DNA from: Oryzisolibacter sp. LB2S
GTDB taxonomy: Bacteria > Pseudomonadota > Gammaproteobacteria > Burkholderiales > Burkholderiaceae_C
Length of the DNA: 64,000 nucleotides
NCBI RefSeq assembly: GCF_040732315.1
Contig: NZ_CP160388.1
Location: 2,198,494-2,262,493 of the forward strand
Reading direction: 5' to 3'
Shown here one piece after another: positions 27,092 through 35,543 of this stretch. The notes under the pieces are model-generated. The model was not told the DNA's origin. It ran no database searches and saw only the letters and a program-made list of their open reading frames with translations. Every line of letters begins with the position of its first letter. The first letter of the stretch is position 1. Position numbers and translations under genes: made by a program.

Positions 27092-27301
27092 TCACAGGCG
27101 CGTCAGCACCTCGCCGCGGTGCGCCGCAATGTGCTCGGTTCTGTCGCTGCGAATCTCGTACTGGGGATGCTCGGGCGTGGCGCGGTGGCGGTGGCCCTTG
27201 TAGTCGAAGTCGCTCACATGCACGGCGATGATGCGGCCGGACACGCGCCCGGCCTCGGAGTTCCAGCTCACGCGGTCGCCCACCCTGAATTTTTCGGACA
27301 T
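27092..27301 (-). CDS. DUF2945 (HVA1-type TUDOR) small protein
   Basis: 69 residues: 'KFRVGDRVSWNSEAGRVSGR', 'YKGHRHRATPEHPQYEIRSD', 'TEHIAAHRGEVLTRL'. This matches the 'hypervirulence associated TUDOR domain' (DUF2945) family, small SH3-like beta barrels of unknown role. The start is set by the family N-terminus. It sits directly ahead of the DUF488 gene; co-occurrence with DUF488 is common and may mark a stress- or DNA-related function, which is inference. Confidence 0.88.
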   Translation of the reverse strand: MSEKFRVGDRVSWNSEAGRVSGRIIAVHVSDFDYKGHRHRATPEHPQYEIRSDRTEHIAAHRGEVLTRL

Positions 27302-27398
27302 CTGTGCACCTCCCGCAGCGCTCGCGCGTTGCTCACACACCTGGTCTGCCGGCACATCCCACGACACCGATGGCGCGGCATCCGCCAGCCACACCATC

Positions 27399-27746
27399 AT
27401 GTCCGAATCCGATCACCCCTGCCTCACCTGCGGTGCCTGCTGCCATGAGTACCGCGTCGAATTTTCCGTCTACGAGCTGCAATCCATGGGTGGCTGCGTG
27501 CCCGACGCGCTGGCGCACGAGGTCCATGGCACCCGCTGGCGCATGGACGGCACGGAGCGCCATCCGGTGCGCTGCATGGCGCTCATGGGGCGCTGCGGCA
27601 AGCAATCGATCTGCGGCATCTACGCGCAGCGCCCCTCGGCCTGCCGCGCCTTCGAGATGGGCAGCGAGCGCTGCCACGAGGCGCGAGAGCGCCATGGTCT
27701 GCCGCCGCTCGAGCTGCCCTGGGACGACTATCCGCTGGCCGCATAG
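27399..27746 (+). CDS. YkgJ-family CxxCxxCC protein (first of two flanking feo)
   Basis: 115 residues with the YkgJ metal-cluster motif at the N-terminus, 'PCLTCGACCHEYRVEFSVYE', and further Cys at 'CMALMGRCGKQSICGIYAQR' and 'ACRAFEMGSERCHEARERHG'. The family is predicted to bind Zn or Fe-S, with no enzyme activity proven. A clear paralogue lies at 30363, on the other side of the feo operon. A dispersed repeat element follows its stop. Confidence 0.9.
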   Translation: MSESDHPCLTCGACCHEYRVEFSVYELQSMGGCVPDALAHEVHGTRWRMDGTERHPVRCMALMGRCGKQSICGIYAQRPSACRAFEMGSERCHEARERHGLPPLELPWDDYPLAA

Positions 27747-27747
27747 C

Positions 27748-27807
27748 ATTTAAAGCGAAAATGAGCTCTAGCGCCCGTCCATCAAGCGCTGGAAGCTATC
27801 TATTCAG
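27748..27807. repeat. Dispersed TAGC/GCGCTTG element, copy 3
   Basis: AAAATGAGCTCTAGCGCCCG...CATCAAGCGCTGGAAGC, between the convergent ends of ykgJ-1 and the small feo-associated gene. Diverged in the left arm; the right arm AAGCGCTGGA is conserved. Confidence 0.65.
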
Positions 27808-28033
27808 GAGTATTCGAATGCGCCCGTGCCGCCTCGGCGGCCGGCGTCGTCCTGCCCGCGGCACAGCCGCCGCAGCTGCTGCAGCCGCCGCCACTGCCGC
27901 AGCCGCCGGGCCCCGCGGCCAGGCCCGGGTGCACGCGGCCCAGGCGCTGGCGCCAGGCGGCGGGCAGGTAGCGCCAGGCCACGTAAGCCAGGGCCACGAC
28001 GACGATCAGCGCGACGATGAGTTCCTGCAGCAT
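27800..28033 (-). CDS. FeoB-associated Cys-rich membrane protein
   Basis: 77 residues. One N-terminal membrane span (QELIVALIVVVALAYVAW) is followed by a short basic linker and a glycine/cysteine cluster 'GGCGSGGGCSSCGGCAAG' with four Cys, then a polar tail. It matches the small third gene of Feo operons (FeoB-associated Cys-rich protein/DUF6587 type). The Cys cluster could bind Fe2+ at the membrane face of FeoB. Its ATG is 1 bp after the feoB stop, so translation is coupled. Confidence 0.85.
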   Translation of the reverse strand: MLQELIVALIVVVALAYVAWRYLPAAWRQRLGRVHPGLAAGPGGCGSGGGCSSCGGCAAGRTTPAAEAARAHSNTPE

Positions 28034-28034
28034 G

Positions 28035-29942
28035 TCAGCCTCCCTGCAATGCGAGCGCAATGCGGTAGGTGATGAAGCTTGCGCCGTAGGCCAGCGCGAA
28101 CAGATAGGCCGTCATCACCAGCGGCCAGCGCCAGCCGTTGGTCTCGCGCCGCACGGCGGCAATGGTCGAGATGCATTGCGGCGCAAAGATGAACCACACC
28201 AGCAGCGACAGCGCCGTGGCCAGCGACCATTGCGCGGCCAGCATGGGCGCGAGCTGCGCGGCCGTGTCGTCGGCCGAGGCGGCGATGGCGTATACCGTGC
28301 CCAGCGCGCTCACCGCCACCTCGCGCGCGGCCATGCCGGGCACCAGGGCGATGCTGATCTGCCAGTTGAAGCCGATCGGCGCAAAAATGATCTCCAGCAG
28401 CGCGCCCAGGCGGCCGGCAAAGCTGTACTGGATGGCCGCGCCCGTGGCGCCCTCGGGCGGCGCCGGGTAAGTGGAGAGGAACCACAGCAGCACCGTGACA
28501 GCCAGGATGATGCCGCCCACGCGGCGCATGAAGATGCCCGCGCGCTCCCACAGGCCCAGGGCCAGGTTGCGCGGGCTGGGCCAGCGGTAGGCCGGCAGCT
28601 CCATGAGCAGCGGCGCCGCGCCTGCGCCCCGGCGCGCCAGCCGCGCCACGGCGGCCACGGCCATCGCGCTCACGATGCCGCCCAGGTAGAGCGCGAACAG
28701 CACCAGGCCCTGCAGGTTGAACAGGCCGGCCACGGTGCGCTCGGGGATGAAGGCCGCGATCAGCAGCGCATACACGGGCAGGCGCGCCGAGCAGGTCATG
28801 AGCGGCGCGATCAGGATGGTGACGAGGCGGTCGCGCCAGTCGGGAATGGAGCGCGTGGCCATGATGCCCGGCACGGCGCAGGCAAAGCTCGACAAGAGCG
28901 GGATGAAGGAGCGCCCCGACAGGCCCACCGTGCCCATCACGCGGTCGAGCAGAAAGGCCGCGCGCGGCAGATAGCCCGATTCCTCGAGCGCCAGGATGAA
29001 GAAGAACAGGATCAGGATCTGCGGCAAAAACACCACCACCCCGCCGACGCCGGCGATCACGCCATCGGCCAGCAGGCTGCGCAGCGGCCCCTCGGCCATG
29101 TGGGCATTGAGCCATTCGGCGGCCAGCGCCGTCGCACTCTCGATCCAGCCCATGGGCAGCTCGGCCCAGCTGAACACCGCCTGGAACATCAGAAACAACG
29201 TCACGGCCAGCAGCAGCGTGCCCCACAGCGGGTGCAGCACCACGGCGTCGATGCGGTCGTCGCGCTGCAGGCGCACGGCCGGCTCGCGCACGGCCAGGCC
29301 GATGATGCGGCGCACCTCCTGGTGCAGGCGCTGCACGCGCTGGGGCTGGTCGTCCTCCAGCGCGTTCACGGCGGGCATGTGGGCAGGGATGGGGGCGGTG
29401 GCTGGTGCGGCGGCGGGCCTGGCCTCGTCGAGCCAGCGCAGCAGCTCGTCGGCGCCGTCGGCGCGCACGCCCACGGTGGCCACCACGGGCATGCCGAGCT
29501 CGCGTGCCAGCAGCTCACGGTCTATCTCTATGCCCTGGCGCCGCGCCATGTCGCTCATGTTCAGCACCAGCACCATGGGCAGGCCCAGATCACGCGCCTC
29601 CAGCACCAGGCGCAGGTTCAGGCGCAGATGCGTGGCGTCGGTCACGCAGACCAGCAGCTCGGGCCGGGCCTCGCCGGGACGCCGGCCCGTGACCACGTCG
29701 CGCGTGACGGCCTCGTCCAGGCTCTGCGCATGCAGGCTGTAGGCGCCGGGCAGGTCCAGCACACGCACGCGCCGCCCGCCGGGCGTGGTCAGCACGCCCT
29801 CCTTGCGCTCGACGGTCACGCCCGCATAGTTGGCCACCTTCTGGCGCGCGCCCGTGAGCACGTTGAACAGCGCCGTCTTGCCGCAGTTCGGGTTGCCCAG
29901 CAGGGCGATATGGGTGAACGCGGCCATTGCCTGCCCCGTCAT
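28035..29942 (-). CDS. feoB: Ferrous iron transporter FeoB
   Basis: 635 residues. The N-terminal G-domain has G1 'LLGNPNCGKTALFNVLTG', G2/G3 'NYAGVTVERKEG', 'VLDLPGAYSL', and G4 'LNMSDMAR', then a short helical insert and a polytopic C-terminal half. Permease motifs with Cys are present: 'SFACAVPGIMATRSI', 'APLMTCSARLPVYALL' (Gate/Cys motif) and 'FAPQCISTIAAVRRET'. It imports Fe2+ across the inner membrane. It is shorter than the 750-770 aa E. coli form, typical of the betaproteobacterial lineage. It overlaps feoA by 4 bp (ATGA). Confidence 0.97.
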   Translation of the reverse strand: MTGQAMAAFTHIALLGNPNCGKTALFNVLTGARQKVANYAGVTVERKEGVLTTPGGRRVRVLDLPGAYSLHAQSLDEAVTRDVVTGRRPGEARPELLVCVTDATHLRLNLRLVLEARDLGLPMVLVLNMSDMARRQGIEIDRELLARELGMPVVATVGVRADGADELLRWLDEARPAAAPATAPIPAHMPAVNALEDDQPQRVQRLHQEVRRIIGLAVREPAVRLQRDDRIDAVVLHPLWGTLLLAVTLFLMFQAVFSWAELPMGWIESATALAAEWLNAHMAEGPLRSLLADGVIAGVGGVVVFLPQILILFFFILALEESGYLPRAAFLLDRVMGTVGLSGRSFIPLLSSFACAVPGIMATRSIPDWRDRLVTILIAPLMTCSARLPVYALLIAAFIPERTVAGLFNLQGLVLFALYLGGIVSAMAVAAVARLARRGAGAAPLLMELPAYRWPSPRNLALGLWERAGIFMRRVGGIILAVTVLLWFLSTYPAPPEGATGAAIQYSFAGRLGALLEIIFAPIGFNWQISIALVPGMAAREVAVSALGTVYAIAASADDTAAQLAPMLAAQWSLATALSLLVWFIFAPQCISTIAAVRRETNGWRWPLVMTAYLFALAYGASFITYRIALALQGG

Positions 29943-30244
29943 GCCGCGCCCCCTGCCCCATTCACATGCACCAGTATCTGGGCCGCCTCATGGCGGCGCA
30001 GCGCAAACGTGGCCTGGCCCACGCGCACGGCCAGCGGGTCGGCGGCCGGAAAGCCCCTGGCAATCACGCTGACCGGCTCGCCGGGCAGAAAACCGATCTC
30101 CATCAGGCGCAGGGTCATGGCATGTGCGCGCCCATCCCCGTCGGGCGCCTGGCGCAGCCCGGCCACGGTGGCCGCAACGCCGCGCGGCAAGGTATCCAGC
30201 CCCTGGGGCTGACCATGGGCTGTGCCATTGCCTGTCTGTTGCAT
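29939..30244 (-). CDS. feoA: FeoA, ferrous iron transport accessory protein
   Basis: 101 residues with the FeoA SH3-like core 'LRLMEIGFLPGEPVSVIARG' and 'PLAVRVGQATFALRRHEAAQILV'. FeoA assists FeoB at the cytoplasmic face. The start is the ATG at 30242-30244; an N-terminal 25-residue polar extension precedes the core. A Fur-like box lies 17 bp upstream (30261-30282), so the feoA-feoB-small-protein unit is probably iron-repressed. Confidence 0.93.
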   Translation of the reverse strand: MQQTGNGTAHGQPQGLDTLPRGVAATVAGLRQAPDGDGRAHAMTLRLMEIGFLPGEPVSVIARGFPAADPLAVRVGQATFALRRHEAAQILVHVNGAGGAA

Positions 30245-30260
30245 CTCTTGAAACGTCCGA

Positions 30261-30282
30261 ATAAAAGTGATTCTCATTTTAT
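30261..30282. promoter_or_regulatory. Candidate Fur box upstream of feoA
   Basis: Reverse strand ATAAAATGAGAATCACTTTT matches the Fur consensus (AATGAGAATnATTnTC-type, overlapping hexamers) and sits just ahead of feoA. It is also in the divergent gap with the second ykgJ gene, so Fur could act both ways. Confidence 0.75.
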
Positions 30283-30362
30283 GGCAACCATGCCATTGCC
30301 GTTCTGATACACCGCAAGACACGCCGCGCTGCACAATCCCGTTCTTTGACCTGTCAGCCCCC

Positions 30363-30686
30363 ATGAGTGCACATCCCTGCCTGAGCTGCGGCGCCTGCTG
30401 CGCGAGCTTCCGCGTCGACTTCTCGGTGCATGAGACCGAGGATCTCGGTGGCCCCGTGCCCCAGGGGCTGGTGGTGGAGGTGACCGAGCACATCGCACGC
30501 ATGCGCGGCACGGACCACGCACGCCCGCGCTGCGCGGCGCTGACCGGCCAGGTGGGCCAGAGGGCGGCCTGCGGCATCTACGAGTGGCGCCCCTCGCCCT
30601 GCCGTGAGTTCGAGGCCGGCAGCGACGCCTGCAACCGCGTGCGCCTGCGCCACCAACTGCCGCCGCTGGAGGGGCTCGTCGCATGA
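30363..30686 (+). CDS. YkgJ-family CxxCxxCC protein (second copy)
   Basis: 107 residues, 'PCLSCGACCASFRVDFSVHE' at the N-terminus and further Cys at 'CAALTGQVGQRAACGIYEWR' and 'CREFEAGSDACNRVRLRHQL'. It is closely related to the protein at 27399 through its whole length. It starts opposite feoA across the Fur-like box, suggesting an iron link. The stop overlaps the kynB start (ATGA), so translation of kynB is coupled to it. Confidence 0.9.
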   Translation: MSAHPCLSCGACCASFRVDFSVHETEDLGGPVPQGLVVEVTEHIARMRGTDHARPRCAALTGQVGQRAACGIYEWRPSPCREFEAGSDACNRVRLRHQLPPLEGLVA

Positions 30687-31339
30687 ATGCCGGTCGCCAC
30701 ACGGCTCTGTGGGACATCTCCGCGCCCGTGCATGAGGGCTGCCCCGTGTTTCCCGGCGACGCGCCCTATGAGCAGCAATGGAGCGCCACCCTGGGCCCGG
30801 ACAGCGCGGTGAACGTCAGCCGCCTCACGCTGTCGCCGCATGTGGGCACGCATGCCGACGCGCCGCTGCACTACGACAACGCCGGCGCGGCCGTGGGCGA
30901 GCTGCCGCTCGATGCCTTCATCGGCCCCTGCCGCGTGGTCCACGCCATGGGCTGCGGGCCGTTCGTGCGCTGGCAGCACATCGCCCACGCGATCGGCGCC
31001 GACCTGCCGCCGCGCCTGCTGCTGCGCACCTATGCGCGCATGCCCGTGGACCGCTGGGACGGCGCCCTGACCGCCATCGCGCCCGAGACCCTGGAGCGCC
31101 TGGCCGACGCCGGCGTGGTCCTGGTCGGCATAGATACGGCCAGCGTGGATCCGGCCGACAGCCACGATCTGCCCAGCCACCAGGTGCTGCGCCGCCGCGG
31201 CCTGCGCGTGCTCGAGAACCTGGTGCTCGACACCGTGCCCGAGGGCGACTACGAACTCATCGCCCTGCCGCTCAGACTCACCACGGCCGACGCCTCGCCC
31301 GTGCGCGCGGTGCTGCGTGCGCTCGCGCAGACGCCGTGA
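30683..31339 (+). CDS. kynB: Kynurenine formamidase
   Basis: 218 residues, the bacterial KynB cyclase-like fold. Hydrolyses N-formylkynurenine to kynurenine plus formate in tryptophan breakdown. Metal-binding and catalytic motifs: 'DISAPVHEGCPVFPGD', 'SPHVGTHADAPLHYDN' (HxGTHxD) and 'TASVDPADSHDLPSHQVL'. Usual partners kynA/kynU are not in the window; instead the gene is coupled to a ykgJ gene, an unusual setting. An AraC regulator follows 40 bp later. Confidence 0.94.
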   Translation: MNAGRHTALWDISAPVHEGCPVFPGDAPYEQQWSATLGPDSAVNVSRLTLSPHVGTHADAPLHYDNAGAAVGELPLDAFIGPCRVVHAMGCGPFVRWQHIAHAIGADLPPRLLLRTYARMPVDRWDGALTAIAPETLERLADAGVVLVGIDTASVDPADSHDLPSHQVLRRRGLRVLENLVLDTVPEGDYELIALPLRLTTADASPVRAVLRALAQTP

Positions 31340-31379
31340 CAAGAAGCAAGGCGTCCGCCGCTGCGCGCAAGGGAATGCC

Positions 31380-32405
31380 ATGACCGTCGCCACCACGCTC
31401 GACCCGCTGTCCGACGTACTGCGCAGCGTGCGGCTGCGCGGCGCGGTGTTCTTCCATGCGAGCTGCCGCGCCCTGTGGGCCGTGTGGGCGCCGCCGGCGA
31501 AGACGGCAGCACCCGCCCTCGAATTCAACGCCGAGCATCTGATGTGCTACCACCTGTTCGTCAAAGGCAGCGCCTGGATCGCGGTGGATGGCGAGTCGCC
31601 ACTGCAGGTGCACGAGGGCGACGTGGTCATGCTGCCGCACGGCGACGAGCACATGATCTCCAGCGCACCGGGCGTGACGGAAGCGCCCGACGGCCGCTGG
31701 GTGCTGGACAAGATGACGCCGGGCAAGCCGCTGTCCCTGACCTTCTGCGGCGGCCTGCTGGAGATGGGCCAGATGCCGCGCGACGAGGCCAGCACCATCA
31801 TGGTGTGCGGCTTCATCGCCTGCGACCTGCGCCCCTTCAACCCCCTCGTCAGCGCCCTGCCCAGGCTGCTGCACCTGCCCGCCGCTGGCCTGGGCGCGTG
31901 GGTCGGGCCGGTGCTGGAGCAGGCGGTCGCCGAGTCCGGCGCGCAGCGTGCCGGCAGCGCCGCACTGCTGCAGCGCCTGAGTGAAATGGTGTTCGTCGAT
32001 GGCGCGCGGCGCTACGTCGATGCGCTGCCGCCGGAATCCAAGGGGTGGCTGGGCGCGCTGCGCGACCGTCACGTGGGCCGTGCCATCGGGCTGCTGCACA
32101 GCGACCCCGCGCAGGCGTGGACGCTGGAGGAGCTGGGCCAGCGCGTGGGCCTGTCCCGCTCGGCGCTGCACGAGCGCTTTGTCGCCCTGACCGGACTGGC
32201 GCCCATGCAATACCTCGCCAACTGGCGCATGCAATGCGGCGCGCGCATGCTGCGCGAAACGCCCACCAGCGTGGCCACCATTGCCCTCGACGTGGGCTAC
32301 GACTCGGAGGCCGCGTTCTCCCGCGCCTTCAAGCGCGCCACGGGCCTGCCGCCGGGCGCCTGGCGGCGTGCGCAGGCAGGTGTGCGTACCAGGGAGGCTT
32401 CATGA
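31380..32405 (+). CDS. AraC-family regulator with cupin sensor domain
   Basis: 341 residues. The N-terminal cupin_6-type ligand domain (about 1-180, 'HLMCYHLFVKGSAWIAVDGE', 'GDVVMLPHGDEHMI') is followed by a C-terminal double helix-turn-helix AraC domain (about 235-330, 'WTLEELGQRVGLSRSALHER', 'VGYDSEAAFSRAFKRATGLP'). The target and inducer are unknown. Its TGA overlaps an ATG that starts a truncated near-copy of its own N-terminus, so this was probably a tandem gene pair. Confidence 0.92.
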   Translation: MTVATTLDPLSDVLRSVRLRGAVFFHASCRALWAVWAPPAKTAAPALEFNAEHLMCYHLFVKGSAWIAVDGESPLQVHEGDVVMLPHGDEHMISSAPGVTEAPDGRWVLDKMTPGKPLSLTFCGGLLEMGQMPRDEASTIMVCGFIACDLRPFNPLVSALPRLLHLPAAGLGAWVGPVLEQAVAESGAQRAGSAALLQRLSEMVFVDGARRYVDALPPESKGWLGALRDRHVGRAIGLLHSDPAQAWTLEELGQRVGLSRSALHERFVALTGLAPMQYLANWRMQCGARMLRETPTSVATIALDVGYDSEAAFSRAFKRATGLPPGAWRRAQAGVRTREAS

Positions 32406-32503
32406 CCGCCGCCACCACGCTCGATGCGCCGTCCGACATGCTGCGCGGCGTGCGGCTGTGTGGCGCGGTCCCAGCCCCACCGTCCGTCAGTCGTTGGACT
32501 TGA
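32402..32503 (+). pseudogene. Truncated duplicate of the AraC-family gene N-terminus
   Basis: The ATG overlaps the stop of the complete AraC gene, and the first 23 codons (MTAATTLDAPSDMLRGVRLC, then GAV) parallel the start of that gene (MTVATTLDPLSDVLRSVRLR, then GAV), about 60 of 69 bases identical. Similarity then stops abruptly at about 32470 and the frame closes within the aspA 3' end. This is the remnant of a second cupin-AraC gene deleted from the right. Confidence 0.8.
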
Positions 32504-33890
32504 TGGCGCCAGCGTGGGTCAGCCGCTCGGCCACCAGCAGCTTTTGCATCTCGGCCTGGCTCATGATGCCCAGGTCCTCGGCCACCTGGGCGATGGGCTT
32601 GCCCGTGGCGATGGCGGCCTTGGCGATGGCCGCGGCCTTTTCGTAGCCGATCAGCGGGTTGAGCGCCGTCACCAGCGTCACGGACTCGGCAATGCGCTCG
32701 TCGAGCAGGTCCTCGTTGGCGACGATGCCCTCCACGCAGTTGACCTGCAGCGTGTGGCAGGCGCGGCCCAGGTGGTGCAGGCTCTTGTGCAGCGCCCAGG
32801 CGACGAGCGGTTCGAAGGCGTTGAGCTGCAGCTGGCCGGCCTCGCAGGCCATGGTGATCGCGGCGTCGTTGCCAATCACCTCGAAGCACACCTGGTTCAT
32901 CACCTCGGGGATCACCGGGTTGACCTTGCCCGGCATGATGGACGAGCCCGCCTGGCGCGCGGGCAGCTTGATGTCGGCCACGCCGGCCTGCGGGCCCGAG
33001 GACAGCAGGCGCAGGTCGTTGCTGATCTTGGACAGCTTGGCCGCGATGCGCTTGAGCACGCCCGAGATGTCGACGAAGGCGCCGGTGTCGGAGGTCGCGG
33101 CGATCAGGTTGCTCGCGGCCCTGACGGGCACGCCCGAGAGCTCGGCCAGCCGGGGCGTGACAACGTCCACATAGCCCACGGGCGCGTTGATGCCCGTGCC
33201 GATGGCCGTGCCGCCCATGTTGACCTCGCACATCAGGGAGGCGGACTCGCGCAGACGGCGCTCGTCGTCGGCGACCATGGCGGCGAAGGCCTCGAACTCC
33301 TGGCCCAGCGTCATGGGCACGGCGTCCTGCAGCTGGGTGCGGCCTATCTTCAGGATGGTGGCGAACTCGCGCGCCTTGGTCTCGAAGGCGCCGCGCAGCG
33401 CCGCCAGTGCCGTGAGCAGCTCCTGGATGCCGAACCAGGTGGCCATCTTGACGGCCGTGGGATAGGTGTCGTTGGTGCTCTGCGATGCGTTGACGTGGTC
33501 GTTCGGGTGGATCACGTCGTAGCGGCCCTTGGGCAATCCCAGGTGCTCCAGGGCACGGTTGGCGATCACCTCATTGGCATTCATGTTCGTGGAGGTGCCG
33601 GCGCCGCCCTGGATCACGTCCACGACGAACTGGTCGTGCAACTGGCCGGCGATCAGGTCGTCGCAGGCCTTGGCAATGGCGTCGGCTTGGGTGGTGTTGA
33701 TCACGCCCAGCTGCAGATTGGCGTGGGCGGCGGCCTTCTTGACGAAGGCAAAGGCCCGGATCAACGCGGGCATCTGGGCCACGCTGTGGCCGGTGATGGG
33801 AAAGTTCTCGACGGCGCGGGCCGTGTGCACGCCCCAGTAGGCGTCCGGAGGAATGGTCTTGATACCAATGAAGTCATGTTCTTGACGCAT
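32487..33890 (-). CDS. aspA: Aspartate ammonia-lyase
   Basis: 467 residues. Deaminates aspartate to fumarate in the fumarase/aspartase superfamily. Motifs: 'HDFIGIKTIPPDAYWGVHTA', 'GGAGTSTNMNANEVIANRA', 'HPNDHVNASQSTNDTYPTA', and the signature 'GSSIMPGKVNPVIPE' containing the mobile-loop catalytic Ser. 'FVVDVIQGGAGTSTN' and the overall length favour aspartase over class II fumarase, though the two are similar. The end overlaps the AraC remnant by a few bases. The 190-bp leader holds two strong inverted repeats. Confidence 0.93.
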   Translation of the reverse strand: MRQEHDFIGIKTIPPDAYWGVHTARAVENFPITGHSVAQMPALIRAFAFVKKAAAHANLQLGVINTTQADAIAKACDDLIAGQLHDQFVVDVIQGGAGTSTNMNANEVIANRALEHLGLPKGRYDVIHPNDHVNASQSTNDTYPTAVKMATWFGIQELLTALAALRGAFETKAREFATILKIGRTQLQDAVPMTLGQEFEAFAAMVADDERRLRESASLMCEVNMGGTAIGTGINAPVGYVDVVTPRLAELSGVPVRAASNLIAATSDTGAFVDISGVLKRIAAKLSKISNDLRLLSSGPQAGVADIKLPARQAGSSIMPGKVNPVIPEVMNQVCFEVIGNDAAITMACEAGQLQLNAFEPLVAWALHKSLHHLGRACHTLQVNCVEGIVANEDLLDERIAESVTLVTALNPLIGYEKAAAIAKAAIATGKPIAQVAEDLGIMSQAEMQKLLVAERLTHAGAIKSND

Positions 33891-33952
33891 GGTGAATCTG
33901 CTTTCAGACAAAAAGGTTGAACCAGCGGGGCGCTGCGCGCCCCACACGTGAC

Positions 33953-33983
33953 AATGCCCCGGGCACCTGGCACCCGGGGCATT
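33953..33983. terminator. Long perfect hairpin upstream of aspA
   Basis: AATGCCCCGGGcacctggcaCCCGGGGCATT: 11-bp perfect stem with a 9-nt loop, preceded by a second inverted repeat (GGGGCGctgcGCGCCCC, 33927-33943). They lie in the aspA leader between it and the divergent M23 gene. They may attenuate or insulate; no T-run follows. Confidence 0.5.
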
Positions 33984-34080
33984 GGCCCGGATTATCGGCC
34001 AGGCATCGCCGCGCAGGGCCGCCGAAACCTCATGCACCACCACGGTGATTGCGGGTACTACACTGCGCGCCGTGAATTCC

Positions 34081-34968
34081 ATGCCCGACCGCCCCTCCCT
34101 CCCCCTTCCACCCCCTGGCGCCCGGCGCCGCAGCCTGCTGCAGGCCCTGGGCCTGGCGCTGCTGCCCACGCAGGCCCTGCCGGCGCACGCCCACCCCGCC
34201 TCCAATGACGCCTGGCCCCGCGCGCTGCATGTGCCCGGCGGCGTGGCCCTGCTGGACCTGGGCCCCGCGCCCGAGCGCCCCGTGGTGCGCGCGGGCGATG
34301 TCCCGGTGCTGGTGCTGGGCGACGCCCTGGCCTGGACGGCCATCGTCGGCATCCCGCTGTCGGCCCGCGTCGGCCAGGCCCATGTGACGCTGCAGGCGAC
34401 GGCCGGCGCGCCCGCGCGTCGCATCACCTACCGCGTGGCGGCCAAGCAGTACCGAGAGCAGCGCCTGAGCGTGGCGCCGCGCACCGTGGATCTGGCGCCC
34501 GAGGACCTCGCGCGCCACGAGCGCGAGCGCGCGCACCAGCAGCAGGTCATGGCCACCTTCTCCACGCCGCTGCCCGAGCGGCTCACGATGATCCAGCCCG
34601 TGCCCGGCCGGCGCTCAAGCAGCTTCGGCCTGCGCCGCGTGTTCAACGGCCAGGCGCGCAATCCGCACAGCGGCATGGACATCGCTGCCGCCACGGGCAC
34701 GCCCATCGTCGCGCCGCTGGCGGGCCGGGTGATCGACGTGGGCGACTATTTCTTCAACGGCGGCACGGTCTGGCTCGACCATGGCGGCGGCCTGCTCAGC
34801 ATGTACTGCCACCTGAGCGGCGTGGACTGCCGGCCGGGCGACAGCCTGCAGACCGGAGACGCCTTCTGCCGCGTGGGCGCCACGGGGCGCGTGACCGGGC
34901 CGCACCTGCACTGGGGCGTCATGCTCAACCGCACCATGGTCGACCCGGCCCTGTTCCTGCCCGCATGA
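34081..34968 (+). CDS. M23-family peptidase (LytM-type)
   Basis: 295 residues with an N-terminal twin-arginine-like/Sec signal ([24 protein letters not shown]) and a C-terminal M23 domain: '[20 protein letters not shown]' (HxxxD zinc ligands) and 'GPHLHWGV' (HxH). Both zinc motifs are intact, so it is probably an active periplasmic peptidoglycan endopeptidase rather than a degenerate LytM activator. Its end overlaps the rluE start by 4 bp (ATGA). Confidence 0.93.
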   Translation: MPDRPSLPLPPPGARRRSLLQALGLALLPTQALPAHAHPASNDAWPRALHVPGGVALLDLGPAPERPVVRAGDVPVLVLGDALAWTAIVGIPLSARVGQAHVTLQATAGAPARRITYRVAAKQYREQRLSVAPRTVDLAPEDLARHERERAHQQQVMATFSTPLPERLTMIQPVPGRRSSSFGLRRVFNGQARNPHSGMDIAAATGTPIVAPLAGRVIDVGDYFFNGGTVWLDHGGGLLSMYCHLSGVDCRPGDSLQTGDAFCRVGATGRVTGPHLHWGVMLNRTMVDPALFLPA

Positions 34969-35543
34969 CGGCGCGCCTGATCCGCTTCAACAAGCCCTAC
35001 GGCGTGCTCAGCCAGTTCACGCCCGAGGGGCGCTGGCGCGGCCTCAAGGACTTCATCGCCCTGCCCGGCGTCTACGTGGCCGGGCGCCTGGACGCCGACA
35101 GCGAGGGCCTGCTGCTGCTGACCGACGACGGCGCGCTGCAGGCGCGCATCAGCGACCCGCGCCACAAGATGGAGAAGACCTACTGGGTGCAGGTCGAGGG
35201 CATTCCCGACGACGCCGCGCTCGCCGCCCTGCGCGCCGGCGTGCGCCTGAACGACGGCCCCACCCTGCCCGCGCGCGTGCGCCGGCTCGACCCGGCACCC
35301 GCCCTGTGGCCGCGCGACCCGCCGATACGCGTGCGCCAGAGCATCCCGGACAGTTGGATAGAGCTCGTCATCCGCGAGGGCCGCAACCGGCAGGTGCGCC
35401 GCATGACCGCCGCCGTCGGCCACCCCACGCTGCGCCTGGTGCGCGCGGCCATAGGGCCGTACACACTCGATGGCCTGGCGCCGGGGCATTGGGACGAGGT
35501 GAAACCGGTGGTCGCGCCCCGCACACACTACCAAAAACGATAG
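34965..35543 (+). CDS. rluE: 23S rRNA pseudouridine synthase E-type
   Basis: 192 residues. RsuA/RluB/E family: '[20 protein letters not shown]', catalytic Asp motif '[20 protein letters not shown]' (GRLDxDSEG), and '[20 protein letters not shown]'. It lacks the N-terminal S4 domain, as RluE does. RluE modifies U2457 of 23S rRNA in E. coli. Its last codons and stop (AAACGATAG) come from the start of a dispersed repeat element. Confidence 0.92.
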   Translation: MTARLIRFNKPYGVLSQFTPEGRWRGLKDFIALPGVYVAGRLDADSEGLLLLTDDGALQARISDPRHKMEKTYWVQVEGIPDDAALAALRAGVRLNDGPTLPARVRRLDPAPALWPRDPPIRVRQSIPDSWIELVIREGRNRQVRRMTAAVGHPTLRLVRAAIGPYTLDGLAPGHWDEVKPVVAPRTHYQKR

